The notes beneath the pieces are model-generated. The model ran no database searches. It was not told the DNA's origin and was given only the letters and a program-made list of their open reading frames with translations. DNA of 56,811 bases from Oscillospiraceae bacterium (GTDB lineage: Bacteria > Bacillota > Clostridia > Oscillospirales > CAG-382), in contig SVTM01000015.1 in NCBI GenBank assembly GCA_015063785.1, forward strand, positions 1 to 56,811. Reading direction: 5' to 3'. Both the position numbers and the translations under genes were made by a program. Positions 1 through 8,791 of the stretch are shown piece after piece (the stretch's first letter is position 1; the number at the start of each line of letters is the position of its first letter).

Positions 1-1
1 T

Positions 2-334
2 AAGGGCGGAGAGATTGTTCCTGCATTTTTTGTAGGCTCAACCTTCGGATGCACGGTGGGGCCGCTATTGGGGCTTGATGCAGGCATTGCGGCGCAGATA
101 GGTTTTGTGGCCCTTTTCTGCGGAGTTGTCAACTGCCCCGTCGCCTCTCTTATTCTCGCTCTTGAAGTTTTCGGCGCAGAAAATATACCAATCTTCGCTC
201 TGATATGCAGTATTAGCTATATGATGTCGGGCAGAACGGGGCTTTACAAAAGCCAGACCATCGTTTATTCAAAGATCTCCGACGATCTTTCGGATTTTGA
301 AATAGTGCATGAAAAGCAACAACCGACGGAATAA
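2..334 (+). CDS. ClC-family chloride channel/antiporter, C-terminal fragment
   Basis: The window opens inside this gene; only the last 110 codons are present, read in frame from base 2. The visible part begins with GGEIVPAFFVGSTFGC, which matches the conserved helix of ClC proteins (GGE/GIF...P-F-GA-FG) that helps form the anion pathway, followed by a hydrophobic stretch with GCTVGP and a run ending in GRTGLYKSQ, as in bacterial ClC proteins. It would move chloride or fluoride across the cytoplasmic membrane; ion choice and H+ coupling cannot be read from this fragment. The gene ends without an obvious strong terminator before the next promoter. The fragment is too short to tell a channel from an antiporter. 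Confidence 0.8.
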   Translation, partial: KGGEIVPAFFVGSTFGCTVGPLLGLDAGIAAQIGFVALFCGVVNCPVASLILALEVFGAENIPIFALICSISYMMSGRTGLYKSQTIVYSKISDDLSDFEIVHEKQQPTE

Positions 335-364
335 CGGTATATTTACCATATTTTGCTTTTTCTA

Positions 365-393
365 TTGACAAAACACATATTATAGGTTATATT
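365..393 (+). promoter_or_regulatory. Sigma-A-type promoter of the lipoprotein/MBOAT unit
   Basis: A perfect -35 TTGACA (365-370) is followed after 17 bases by TATATT (388-393). It lies about 120 bases upstream of the lipoprotein start, leaving a leader of roughly 115 bases in which no clear structure is seen. Confidence 0.65.
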
Positions 394-514
394 AGTAGTG
401 TAGAATGTGTTTTTGCGGTTTTTTTGCATTTTGTGAAAAAAATCTCAAAAAATGCGGAACAAAACGCAAAATTTCACGTCTAATATCATATCTTTATTGA
501 AAAGGAGCAAAAAA

Positions 515-1189
515 ATGAAAAAGTTTTTCCTCGCGCTTCTCGCAGGCGCACTCATTCTCACAGCAGCAGCTTGCACAAAGCCCGCTGAAAACACAGACGG
601 CGAAGGTGCCGGCGAAGAGATCGTTGAACCCACAACAGTTGGCACAAAGCTTGCAAAGGCATTCAAGGACAACCTTGCAACAGCTGAAAGCAACGAAGCT
701 CTTGCAAACACCCTTACAACCGACCTTCCCTTTATGGCTGGCGTTATGCCCGTTGAAGAAGGTTTCCTTTCCGGTTTTGACAACTACGAAGTAAAAGGCT
801 TCTCCGAAGGTTATATGTTTGGTCCTATGATGGGCTCGATCGCTTTCGTTGGTTACGTTTTCGAACTTCCCGAAGGCGCTGACGTTGAAGCATTTAAGAC
901 AGGCCTTTCCGAAAACGCAAACCTGCGTTGGAACATCTGCGTTGAAGCAGAAGAAATGGTTATCGACAACGTTGACAACAAGGTATTCTTCGTAATGTGC
1001 CCCACATCCTTTGAAGAACCCGAAATGCCCGAAGACGAAATGATCGACGACGAAATGCTTGTTGACGAAGACACAGAAGTTGTTGGCGGCGAAGTTGAAG
1101 ACGAAGCAGAAGTTCTTCCTCCCGTTGCTGAAGATGGCGAAGAAAACCTCGACAACGAGATCTCTGCTGACGCATTTGAAGTTGAATAA
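515..1189 (+). CDS. Acidic lipoprotein of unknown function
   Basis: A 224-residue secreted lipoprotein. The start at 515 is chosen because AAAGGAGC lies just upstream and the protein then begins with a classical type II signal peptide (MKKFFLALLAG...) ending in the lipobox LTAAAC, with Cys20 as the lipidation site. The middle (about residues 45-160) is a compact unknown domain. The last 60 residues are strongly acidic and low in complexity, rich in E, D, M and V. It is followed after 26 bases by the MBOAT gene, so the two may be co-transcribed. Codon use is biased towards a small set, suggesting good expression. No family is recognised and the function is unknown. Confidence 0.8.
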   Translation: MKKFFLALLAGALILTAAACTKPAENTDGEGAGEEIVEPTTVGTKLAKAFKDNLATAESNEALANTLTTDLPFMAGVMPVEEGFLSGFDNYEVKGFSEGYMFGPMMGSIAFVGYVFELPEGADVEAFKTGLSENANLRWNICVEAEEMVIDNVDNKVFFVMCPTSFEEPEMPEDEMIDDEMLVDEDTEVVGGEVEDEAEVLPPVAEDGEENLDNEISADAFEVE

Positions 1190-1215
1190 TCAGTATTGAC
1201 AAAGAGGTATAATAA

Positions 1216-2631
1216 ATGCTCTTTTCCGGAATACCGTTTCTTTACTTCTTTCTCCCCTGCGTTCTGATACTCTATTACTTAGCACCCAAGAAGCTTAAAA
1301 ACTCTGTGCTTTTGTTTACGAGCCTTTTCTTTTACGCCTGGGGCGAACAGACAAAAACAGTATTTTTGATCATATCGATACTGTTGGGATACGTTTTCGG
1401 ACTGCTGATAGAAAAGACAAAAACACGGGGAAAAGCCTTGCCGAGGCTTTTCCTCGTTCTTTCTGTGGTCCAAAACCTTTCTTTTCTGTGCTATTTCAAA
1501 TACACAGACTTCTTTATTTCAAACATCAATGCGCTGACAGGGCTTTCGATTCCCCTTTTGAAAATCGTTCTGCCCATCGGCATCAGCTTTTATACCTTCC
1601 AGATGCTCAGCTACACGGTTGACGTGTATCGCGGCAACGTGAAAGCGCAAAAGAACATTGTAAACCTTGGTGCATACATCACCATGTTCCCTCAGCTTAT
1701 CGCAGGTCCTATCGTCAGATACGCTGACGTCGAAACCCAGCTTGAAGTGCGCACTCACTCGTTCGAGAAATTTTCTTACGGTGTACGCAGGTTTGTTCTC
1801 GGACTTGGCAAAAAGATTCTTATTGCCAACCGCCTTGGCGAGCTTTGCGATATTTTCCGCGAGTCGGGCGAACAGTCGGTGGTGTTCTATTGGATCTATG
1901 CCATCGCGTATATGCTTCATATCTATTTCGATTTTTCGGGATATTCGGATATGGCGATCGGTCTTGGCAACTTCTTTGGTTTCAAATTTATCGAAAACTT
2001 CAACTATCCCTTTATTTCGAAAAGCGTAACAGAATTCTGGAGACGCTGGCATATGTCGCTGGGCACATGGTTCAGAGATTACGTTTATATTCCCCTCGGA
2101 GGCAACCGTGTGCACTTTTTGCGCCACATTTTCAATATCCTCGTTGTGTGGATGCTGACGGGTATGTGGCACGGAGCTTCCTGGAACTTTATCATCTGGG
2201 GACTATATTTTGCCGTGCTGCTCACCATCGAAAAGCTCTTCTTGCTAAAGCTGCTTAAAAAAGCTCCCATCATCAACAGAATTTATCTTCTTGTTTTCGT
2301 TGCGATCAGCTTTATCATCTTTAATGCAGACAAAGGTATGTCGCAGGCGTGGACAGATATTCGTGCCATGTTCGGCTTTGGAGGACTGCCTGCTATTTCT
2401 GCCGAAACGGTTTATTATATCAAGTGCTATGCCGCAACGCTTATCGTGTCGATAATCGGTGCAACACCGATTCCCAAGATGATCTTTGCAAAGCTTTGCG
2501 AGATCAAAAACGGACGCGGCGTGAAGGTGATGAACATTGTGGAAGCCATCGTTCTTCCCGTTATGCTCATCGTTTGCACGGCATATCTTGTGGACGGTTC
2601 TTTCAACCCGTTCTTATATTTCAGATTCTGA
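1216..2631 (+). CDS. MBOAT-family membrane-bound O-acyltransferase (AlgI/PatA-like)
   Basis: A 471-residue multi-spanning protein starting MLFSGIPFLYFFLPCVLILYY, the typical N-terminus of AlgI/DltB-like acyltransferases. Family marks include LPIGISFYTFQMLSYTVD, the WRRWHMSLGTWFRDYVYIPLGG block, and LTGMWHGASWNFIIWG near residue 315-330, whose His is the invariant MBOAT catalytic residue. These enzymes carry acyl (often acetyl) groups across the membrane to an extracellular acceptor polysaccharide. The gene starts after AAAGAGG and is followed 16 bases later by the DHHW gene, a usual partner that finishes transfer outside the cell. The acceptor polymer is unknown; no polysaccharide synthesis genes are adjacent. 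Confidence 0.9.
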   Translation: MLFSGIPFLYFFLPCVLILYYLAPKKLKNSVLLFTSLFFYAWGEQTKTVFLIISILLGYVFGLLIEKTKTRGKALPRLFLVLSVVQNLSFLCYFKYTDFFISNINALTGLSIPLLKIVLPIGISFYTFQMLSYTVDVYRGNVKAQKNIVNLGAYITMFPQLIAGPIVRYADVETQLEVRTHSFEKFSYGVRRFVLGLGKKILIANRLGELCDIFRESGEQSVVFYWIYAIAYMLHIYFDFSGYSDMAIGLGNFFGFKFIENFNYPFISKSVTEFWRRWHMSLGTWFRDYVYIPLGGNRVHFLRHIFNILVVWMLTGMWHGASWNFIIWGLYFAVLLTIEKLFLLKLLKKAPIINRIYLLVFVAISFIIFNADKGMSQAWTDIRAMFGFGGLPAISAETVYYIKCYAATLIVSIIGATPIPKMIFAKLCEIKNGRGVKVMNIVEAIVLPVMLIVCTAYLVDGSFNPFLYFRF

Positions 2632-2647
2632 CGGGAGGTAGCAAAAA

Positions 2648-3769
2648 ATGAATTCTAAAATCAAAAATTATCTTCTGTCGGGCATCTTTCTTCTGATCGT
2701 TGCGTTTTTCACAACGTCCTACTTTATCAAGGGCACTTCGGACTTTTCGGACGCCGAAAGAAGAGCTCTGAAGCAGTTTCCGGAGCTCTCGGTTAAAACT
2801 CTTGAAAACGGCAAGTTTATGACAGAGTTCGAAACCTTCTCGCTCGATCAGTTCCCCATGCGCGACACCATGAGAAGCATAAAATCGGTGTTTGAGCGCT
2901 TTGTTTTTGCCAACAAGGAAAGCAACGACCTTTATTACCACAAAGGTCACATCGCGTCGCTGCTATATCCCCTTGACAAAACCATGCTCGACTATGCTCT
3001 CGAGCGTTTTAACGGGCTTTACGACCGTTATGCAAAGCAGGGCGATGCGAAGGTGTACTTCTCGATGATCCCCGACAAAAGCGCATATCTCGCCGACGAG
3101 GCGGGTGTGCTTTCGGTGGATTACAAAGAGTTTATCGACTATATGATCGCAGGTATGCCGCAGGATATTGAATATATCGACATTTCGGACCTTTTGTCTG
3201 CCGACGATTTTTATTACACCGACCAACACTGGCGCCAGGAAAGTATCACCGACGTTGCAAACGCTATTTCGGACGCCATGGGCAATCCCCTTTCGGACGA
3301 GTACACAAAGGTTACTCTTGAGACGCCCTTCTACGGCACCTATTATCACCAGGCGGCAATTCCCGGCGTTTCCCCCGACAGCATTTCGTACCTTACAAAC
3401 GATACGATAGAGGGGTGCAAGGTTTCTCTGCTTGACGGATACGGAAAGATGGCAGGCTCGGAAATGTACGTTTTGTCGTATGCAGAAGGACGAGATCCTT
3501 ATGAAATGTATCTTTCGGGCGCGCAGCCGCTCATCACCATTGAAAACCCTAACGCCAACACAGACAAGCAACTTGTGGTATTCCGCGATTCTTTTGGAAG
3601 CAGCATAATGCCCCTTCTTGCCGAAAGCTATGCAAAGATAACCCTGTGCGATATCAGATATATCGCCCCTGCAGATCTTGCAAACTACGTGGATTTTGAA
3701 AACTGCGATGATATGCTGTTTCTTTACAGCACCCTTATCGTAGACGCAGCAACGGCGTTGAGGAAGTAA
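2648..3769 (+). CDS. DHHW/AlgJ-like protein, extracellular partner of the MBOAT acyltransferase
   Basis: A 373-residue protein with one N-terminal membrane anchor (about residues 7-27, YLLSGIFLLIVAFFTTSYF) and an extracytoplasmic SGNH-like domain. The motif TDQHWRQES (about residue 195) is the variant of the DHHW signature of this family, and FRDSFGSSIMP near the C-terminus holds the DSF/S block seen in AlgJ/AlgX-like proteins. It is preceded by GGGAGGT and sits directly behind the MBOAT gene, so the pair probably acylates a secreted or wall polymer. The first His of the motif is Gln here; whether it is fully catalytic is uncertain. Confidence 0.85.
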   Translation: MNSKIKNYLLSGIFLLIVAFFTTSYFIKGTSDFSDAERRALKQFPELSVKTLENGKFMTEFETFSLDQFPMRDTMRSIKSVFERFVFANKESNDLYYHKGHIASLLYPLDKTMLDYALERFNGLYDRYAKQGDAKVYFSMIPDKSAYLADEAGVLSVDYKEFIDYMIAGMPQDIEYIDISDLLSADDFYYTDQHWRQESITDVANAISDAMGNPLSDEYTKVTLETPFYGTYYHQAAIPGVSPDSISYLTNDTIEGCKVSLLDGYGKMAGSEMYVLSYAEGRDPYEMYLSGAQPLITIENPNANTDKQLVVFRDSFGSSIMPLLAESYAKITLCDIRYIAPADLANYVDFENCDDMLFLYSTLIVDAATALRK

Positions 3770-3783
3770 GATTCATACTAACA

Positions 3784-3812
3784 CAAAAAGCACCCGAAGG
3801 GGTGCTTTTTTA
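3784..3812 (+). terminator. Rho-independent terminator after the MBOAT/DHHW unit
   Basis: Stem AAAGCACC / GGTGCTTT with a short GAAG loop region and a trailing T-run, 15 bases past the DHHW stop codon. Confidence 0.85.
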
Positions 3813-3839
3813 TTTATCGAAACGATATATACGGCATTA

Positions 3840-4337
3840 TTAATTATAAAAGCAATCGTTTTCCCAACGGATCACGTTTGTATCAATATACTCCCATATT
3901 TTTTCATAATCTTTCTCTCCTCGAATTATGTGGTCGTGGAAAGATTCCTGAAATAATTGGCGTTGCTCAAAACCTGCTTTTCTGCATAATATCGTAGAAA
4001 TCGATTTGAATGAACATACAACGTCTGATATTGTAGGGCATGGGCTTGCTCCTGCCGTTTTCGGAAGAATGCTAATCAATGCATGGAGATGGTTTGGCAT
4101 TATAACATATTTATCTATCGAGACACACTCGTATCTCTTTTCTGTTTCCTCTAACTGTTCTTTGATTATATCACCATATTGTGTCAATCTGTTTTCGGCA
4201 GGAGCAAGCCCCTGCCCTACGATTATATGGGATAAAATCTGTTTTCTTTCCTTTGTACAAACCGTGACAAAATATACCCCGGGGGCAGAATAATCATATC
4301 CGGACAGTCTTCGAGGTTTACGTTTGGGAAATGGCAT
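3840..4337 (-). CDS. REP-associated tyrosine transposase (RAYT, IS200/IS605-like Y1)
   Basis: A Y1-type single-strand transposase. The core starts at MPFPKRKPRRLSGYDYS, the usual start of the family, giving 165 residues; the frame stays open to a GTG at 4445, so a longer form is possible. The HUH metal-binding motif is HLH in VIMPNHLHALI, and the likely catalytic Tyr is in IWEYIDTN near the C-terminus. RAYTs are single-copy, domesticated-looking enzymes thought to mobilise short palindromes. Odd feature: two short segments, GQGLAPAE and AGASPCPT, are encoded by the two arms of an inverted repeat inside the gene. No flanking IS ends or target duplications were found, so it is a stand-alone gene. 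Confidence 0.88.
   Translation of the reverse strand: MPFPKRKPRRLSGYDYSAPGVYFVTVCTKERKQILSHIIVGQGLAPAENRLTQYGDIIKEQLEETEKRYECVSIDKYVIMPNHLHALISILPKTAGASPCPTISDVVCSFKSISTILCRKAGFEQRQLFQESFHDHIIRGEKDYEKIWEYIDTNVIRWENDCFYN
4033..4057 (+). repeat. Left arm of a REP-like inverted repeat inside the RAYT gene
   Basis: A 25-base arm complementary at 24 of 25 positions to 4196-4220, separated by 138 bases. On the coding (minus) strand it encodes the AGASPCPT segment of the transposase. Confidence 0.8.
4196..4220 (-). repeat. Right arm of the REP-like inverted repeat inside the RAYT gene
   Basis: Partner of 4033-4057 with one mismatch. It encodes the VGQGLAPAE segment of the transposase. Each arm is itself G/C-rich and partly palindromic (GGGGCTTGCTCCTGCC). 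Confidence 0.8.
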
Positions 4338-4511
4338 CTCTTTTTCAATAGTATCTTCTTTGATTCTCTCCGAAAATGTACTATAACCTTCTTCGCCTCG
4401 TAGTTTTTTCTTGTTTATAATAAGTTTTTCTTCCACTATTTTCACCCATACATATTATATCTTTGCAAAACAAACAAATATATGTATAGATGTTAACATA
4501 ATTCTTTTTTG

Positions 4512-4531
4512 TATACCGCACAGACGGTATT
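4512..4531. promoter_or_regulatory. Short palindrome upstream of htpG
   Basis: ATACCG and CGGTAT separated by six bases form a perfect dyad about 100 bases before htpG. It could be an operator or chance. It is not a CIRCE element. A weak promoter (TTTATT, 16-base gap, TACAAT at 4578-4583) lies downstream. The rest of 4338-4626 shows nothing else. Confidence 0.3.
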
Positions 4532-4626
4532 AACACAATAATCATATTTTCATTCTTTATTATTCAAAAACCGTTGGTACAATATATCCTTGTAATACAA
4601 CAAAAAGGAAAAGAGGCAAAACAAAA

Positions 4627-6528
4627 ATGAGAGTAAAACAGTTTAAAGCAGAGAGCAAAAAGCTTCTCGACCTTATGATCAATTCGATCTATACCAACAA
4701 GGAGATCTTTTTGCGCGAGCTTATCAGCAACGCCAGCGACGCCATTGACAAGCTTCATTTCAAAGGATTGACCGATCAGTCTGTGGGCATGGCGAGTTCG
4801 GATTTTCGCATCCTCGTAACTCTTGACAAAAAAGAGCGCACACTCACCATTTCGGACAACGGAATCGGCATGACAAAAGACGAGCTTGAAAATAATCTGG
4901 GCACCATCGCCAAGAGCGGAAGCCTTGATTTCAAGACTGAGAACAAGGACGAATCGATAGACATTATCGGTCAGTTCGGTGTTGGTTTTTATTCGGCGTT
5001 TATGGTGGCTTCCAAGGTCACCGTTACAAGCCGTGCTTTTGGCGAAGAACAGGCATACAAGTGGGAAAGCGAAGGTGCAGCAGGCTACACCGTTGAAGAA
5101 TGTGAAAAAGACGATGTGGGAACAGACATTGTTCTTAAGATCAAGGAAAACACCGAAAACGAGAACTATGACAATTTCGTCGAGGAATACGGCATCTGCG
5201 ATATCATAAAGAAATACAGCGACTACGTGCGCTATCCCATAAAAACCCTGCGCACAAAAAGCCGCATGAAACCCCGTCCCGAAAACGCGCCCGACGATTA
5301 CAAGGACGAATATGAAAGCTACACAGAGCTTGAAACGATAAACAGCATGATCCCCTTGTGGAAGAAGAACAAGAAGGAAGTTACCGACGAGGAATACAAC
5401 GAGTTTTACAAAAACACCTTCTACGACTACGAAGCTCCCGCAAAGGTCATTTCCACAAGCTCGGAGGGCATGGTCAGCTACAACGCTCTCATGTTTATTC
5501 CCTCCCACGCGCCCTTTGATTTTTACAGCAAGGAATACAAAAAAGGTCTTGCTCTTTACACCTCGGGCGTTATGATAATGGAAAAATGTGCAGATCTTTT
5601 GCCTGACTATTTCAGCTTTGTCAGAGGTGTTGTGGACAGCGCAGATCTGAGCCTTAACATCAGCCGCGAAATTCTGCAGCAAGATCACCAGCTTAAGGCG
5701 ATAAGCAAAAATCTTGAAAAGAAAATCCGCAACGAGCTTTCATCGATGAAAGACAACGACCGCGAAAAGTATGTGGAATTTTTCAAGACCTTCGGCCGCA
5801 TCATCAAGTTTGGCATCTATTCCGACTATGGCATGAACAAGGATAAGCTTCAGGATCTTCTCGTCTTCTATTCGGCAGCACAGAAGAAATATATTACCCT
5901 TGACGAATACGTTACCGCCATGCCCGAAGCGCAGAAATTCATTTATTTTGCGGCAGGCGATTCGATCGAAAGACTCGAAAAGCTTCCGTCGGCAGAAGCG
6001 GTTATCGACCGCGGCTACGATCTTCTCCTCTGCACCGAGGATGTGGACGAATTCTGCCTGCAGATGTTGAGAAGCTACAAGGAAAAGGAATTCAAAAACA
6101 TCGGTTCGGGCGAGCTTGGACTTGAAACCGACAAGGAAAAGGAAGAGTTGAAATCGGCATCCGACGAAGCAAAGGATCTTTTTGAAGAAATGAAAAAAGC
6201 TCTGTCGGGCAAGGTTGCGGACATCCGTCTTTCGTCCTCGCTCAAGGAGCATCCCGTCAGCCTTTCGAGCGAAGGTCCCGTGTCCATCGAGATGGAAAAG
6301 GTGCTGAAAAATATGCCCGGTAGCGAAGGGGTTGTCAGCAGCAAGGTGCTGGAGATCAACGCTTCGCACAGGATCTTTGAAACCCTGAAGGCGGATTTTG
6401 CAGCAGGAAACGCCGAAAAGGTGGAAAAATATGCAAAGCTTCTTTACAACCAGGCGCTTCTTATCGAAGGTCTTGCCATTGAAGACCCCGTGGAATACGC
6501 AAAGAGCGTTTGCGAACTGATGATATAA
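4627..6528 (+). CDS. htpG: HtpG, bacterial Hsp90 chaperone
   Basis: A full-length 633-residue Hsp90 homologue. The N-terminal GHKL ATPase domain shows [15 protein letters not shown] (with the catalytic Glu and Mg-binding Asn), DNGIGM near residue 80 and [11 protein letters not shown] near residue 115-125. A middle domain with [10 protein letters not shown] follows, then the C-terminal dimerisation domain. It acts in the cytoplasm as an ATP-driven foldase or holdase for client proteins. The gene stands alone, with its own terminator. The ribosome binding site AAAGGAAAAGAGG lies upstream of the ATG. The ending lacks MEEVD, as in all bacterial forms. Confidence 0.97.
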   Translation: MRVKQFKAESKKLLDLMINSIYTNKEIFLRELISNASDAIDKLHFKGLTDQSVGMASSDFRILVTLDKKERTLTISDNGIGMTKDELENNLGTIAKSGSLDFKTENKDESIDIIGQFGVGFYSAFMVASKVTVTSRAFGEEQAYKWESEGAAGYTVEECEKDDVGTDIVLKIKENTENENYDNFVEEYGICDIIKKYSDYVRYPIKTLRTKSRMKPRPENAPDDYKDEYESYTELETINSMIPLWKKNKKEVTDEEYNEFYKNTFYDYEAPAKVISTSSEGMVSYNALMFIPSHAPFDFYSKEYKKGLALYTSGVMIMEKCADLLPDYFSFVRGVVDSADLSLNISREILQQDHQLKAISKNLEKKIRNELSSMKDNDREKYVEFFKTFGRIIKFGIYSDYGMNKDKLQDLLVFYSAAQKKYITLDEYVTAMPEAQKFIYFAAGDSIERLEKLPSAEAVIDRGYDLLLCTEDVDEFCLQMLRSYKEKEFKNIGSGELGLETDKEKEELKSASDEAKDLFEEMKKALSGKVADIRLSSSLKEHPVSLSSEGPVSIEMEKVLKNMPGSEGVVSSKVLEINASHRIFETLKADFAAGNAEKVEKYAKLLYNQALLIEGLAIEDPVEYAKSVCELMI

Positions 6529-6532
6529 AAGT

Positions 6533-6564
6533 AAAAGAGGAACCGCCGCAGGTTCCTCTTTTTT
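6533..6564 (+). terminator. Terminator of htpG
   Basis: AAAGAGGAACC / GGTTCCTCTTT stem with a GCCGCA loop and a T-run immediately after the htpG stop. Confidence 0.88.
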
Positions 6565-6592
6565 GCCTGTATAGCACCGCAAACCCAAAAGG

Positions 6593-6618
6593 AAAAGCCC
6601 CGATTTCTCGGGGCTTTT
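6593..6618 (-). terminator. Terminator of the NhaC gene (possibly bidirectional)
   Basis: Perfect stem AAAAGCCCCG / CGGGGCTTTT with loop ATTTCT. It lies just past the end of the minus-strand antiporter gene, with T tails on both strands. Confidence 0.85.
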
Positions 6619-6637
6619 GTTATTGGCTTTTGAATAA

Positions 6638-8425
6638 TTACTTATTCTTTGTAAGGAACTTGATTCCAAAGAGAGTACCGAGCATAAGAACGATACCAAC
6701 GGGAAGCATGATATACCAGTTGGGAACAAATCCTGCGATGACATAGCAAACGAACGATACGGCTGCAACTGTTATTGCATAAGGAAGCTGAGTCGAAACG
6801 TGGTTGATATGGTTACACTGGCCGCCTGCGGAGGACATGATGGTTGTATCCGAAATAGGCGAGCAATGGTCGCCGCACACAGCACCTGCAAGACAAGCGG
6901 ACATGCCGACAATGTAAAGAGGATCTGTGGGAGCAAACATAGCTGTTACGATGGGAATGAGGATACCGAATGTACCCCAGGATGTACCTGTTGCAAAAGC
7001 AAGAACGCAAGCAACAAGGAAAATAACTGCAGGCAGGAAGCTTGCAAGACCGGCAGCCGCACCCTTCATAAGGCCTTCAACAAATACGTCTGCACCGAGA
7101 AGACCTGTCATGTTCTTAAGAGATGTTGCAAAGGTAAGAATAAGGATAGCGGGAACCATTGCGATAAAACCCTTGGGGATGCATTCCATAGCTTCCTTGA
7201 GAGAAACAACTCTTCTCAAAGCAAGGAAGATGATGGTGAATACGAGGGCAAGAAGACCGCCCCAGGGAAGACCTACTGTGGCATCGGTGTTACCGAAAGC
7301 GCCAACAAAGTCGCCTGCGCAATCTGTGCCGCCCCAGACGTCAACGCCAAAGAAGCCGCCAACGTAAATGAGGGCAAGAACGCAAACGATGATAAGAACG
7401 ATGATGGGAAGAACGAGATCCACAACCTTACCCTTGGAGCTGGGAACTACTTCTGCCGCTTCGTTCTTTTCGCCGCAGGTGTAAAGGTCGCCCTTTTCAA
7501 GTGCGTTCTTTTCATGAAGCTTCATGGGACCGAAGTCGAACTTCATAAGTGCGAGCGCAACTACGAATACGAGAGTGAGGATGGAGTAGAAGTTGAAGGG
7601 AATAGCCTTTACAAACAGAGCAATACCTTCTCCCTCGGGAGCATAGCTGGAAACTGCTGCCGCCCAGGAAGAGATGGGCGCGATCATACAAATGGGAGCT
7701 GCTGTGGCGTCGATTATGTATGCAAGCTTTGCTCTGGAGATCTTGTGGCTGTCTGTTACGGGGCGCATTACAGAGCCAACCGTAAGGCAGTTGAAGTAGT
7801 CGTCGATGAAGATAAGAACGCCAAGGATGAAGGTGGCGATCATGGCACCTGCTCTGGACTTGATGTTCTTCTGTGCCCATGCACCAAAAGCAGCACTACC
7901 GCCTGCCTTGTTTACAAGAGCAACGATTACACCGAGGATCACAAGGAAAATGAATATGCCGGCTGTACCGGATACTGCGGAAATAAGACCGTCGTTGATC
8001 AAAGCATCAACAGCTTTTACAGGACGGAAATTGGTTGCAAGAAGAGCACCTGCAAGCATACCGATGAACAAAGAAGAATAAACTTCCTTGGTGATAAGTG
8101 CAAGGCCTATGGCAATGATAGGCGGCAAAAGAGCAAGCCATGTGGCATAATAGGGAGAGCCGGCTTCTTCTTCGGCAGCTTCTTCTTCAGCCACTTCTTC
8201 GGTAGCTTCTTCCGACGCCGCACCGTCGTACAAAATTTCTTCTTCGGCAACAGCATCTTCTGCTGCGGCTTCTGTTTCGGCATCGCCTGCGGGCGCGGGA
8301 GCGATAAGAAGAATATCCTCTGCGGGCTCGTCAGCAAATACCGGCAAAATTGCGGTGGATACGCTGCAGATCATGAAGACTGCAAGGACGATCGCCCACA
8401 TCTTGCGAGTTTTACTTGAAAACAT
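6638..8425 (-). CDS. NhaC-family Na+/H+ antiporter with signal peptide and acidic N-terminal extension
   Basis: A 595-residue membrane protein. The start at 8425 is chosen because GGAGG lies eight bases upstream. The N-terminus has a signal-peptide-like segment (MFSSKTRKMWAIVLAVFM... ending VFADEP), then about 65 residues made mostly of E and A, then a NhaC domain of 10-12 helices with IGLALITKEVYSSLFIGMLAG, FIDDYFNCLTVGSVMRP and CLAGAVCGDHCSPISDTTIMSS, the conserved ion-pathway blocks. It probably exchanges cytoplasmic Na+ for H+ or an organic substrate. The acidic segment would lie outside the cell or be cleaved. The gene is monocistronic, with a TTGACA-17-TATCAT promoter. Confidence 0.9.
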   Translation of the reverse strand: MFSSKTRKMWAIVLAVFMICSVSTAILPVFADEPAEDILLIAPAPAGDAETEAAAEDAVAEEEILYDGAASEEATEEVAEEEAAEEEAGSPYYATWLALLPPIIAIGLALITKEVYSSLFIGMLAGALLATNFRPVKAVDALINDGLISAVSGTAGIFIFLVILGVIVALVNKAGGSAAFGAWAQKNIKSRAGAMIATFILGVLIFIDDYFNCLTVGSVMRPVTDSHKISRAKLAYIIDATAAPICMIAPISSWAAAVSSYAPEGEGIALFVKAIPFNFYSILTLVFVVALALMKFDFGPMKLHEKNALEKGDLYTCGEKNEAAEVVPSSKGKVVDLVLPIIVLIIVCVLALIYVGGFFGVDVWGGTDCAGDFVGAFGNTDATVGLPWGGLLALVFTIIFLALRRVVSLKEAMECIPKGFIAMVPAILILTFATSLKNMTGLLGADVFVEGLMKGAAAGLASFLPAVIFLVACVLAFATGTSWGTFGILIPIVTAMFAPTDPLYIVGMSACLAGAVCGDHCSPISDTTIMSSAGGQCNHINHVSTQLPYAITVAAVSFVCYVIAGFVPNWYIMLPVGIVLMLGTLFGIKFLTKNK

Positions 8426-8479
8426 AAAACTTTCCTCCATAAAAATATTGTTAAAAGCCTTTTTGGACTTTACCTTAGT

Positions 8480-8508
8480 ATGATACCACAGAAATGCCGT
8501 TATGTCAA
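8480..8508 (-). promoter_or_regulatory. Promoter of the NhaC gene
   Basis: Read on the minus strand: TTGACA (8508-8503), 17 bases, TATCAT (8485-8480), about 55 bases before the start codon. Confidence 0.75.
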
Positions 8509-8642
8509 GATTTTTGGTATTTTTAGTAAAAAAATAGCTGATTAAAAACATAAGTTTTTTACAGAACATACACAAAAAACGAACGGTATGCAAAAAACGC
8601 ACCTTTTATTTGTTTTTTGGCGGGATATTTTTCGTTGGGCTA

Positions 8643-8671
8643 TTGAAATTATCATTTTGCTACACTATAAT
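8643..8671 (+). promoter_or_regulatory. Promoter of the GtaA-like/galM unit
   Basis: TTGAAA (8643-8648), 17 bases, TATAAT (8666-8671). The 366-base gap 8426-8791 holds this promoter and the divergent NhaC promoter; nothing else is seen in it. Confidence 0.75.
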
Positions 8672-8791
8672 ATTTATATATACTGTTTGCAGTAGAAAAC
8701 ATCAACTTTTTGATAGTTTTTTTCATTTACCATTTATCTCGAAGGTAGTACAATTATTCAAACAGAATTTTTTCATAAAGGAGTACAAAAA

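Noticed and set aside
1195..1214. Promoter TTGACA...TATAAT before the MBOAT gene
   Set aside because: The two boxes are only about seven bases apart, far too close to work together.
4446..4626. CIRCE heat-shock operator before htpG
   Set aside because: No TTAGCACTC-N9-GAGTGCTAA; the only dyad is ATACCG/CGGTAT.
6800..8419. A 539-codon open frame on the plus strand opposite the NhaC gene
   Set aside because: It is an antisense shadow: Cys/Lys/Asn-rich nonsense with no domain and no ribosome binding site, while the minus strand encodes a clear NhaC protein.
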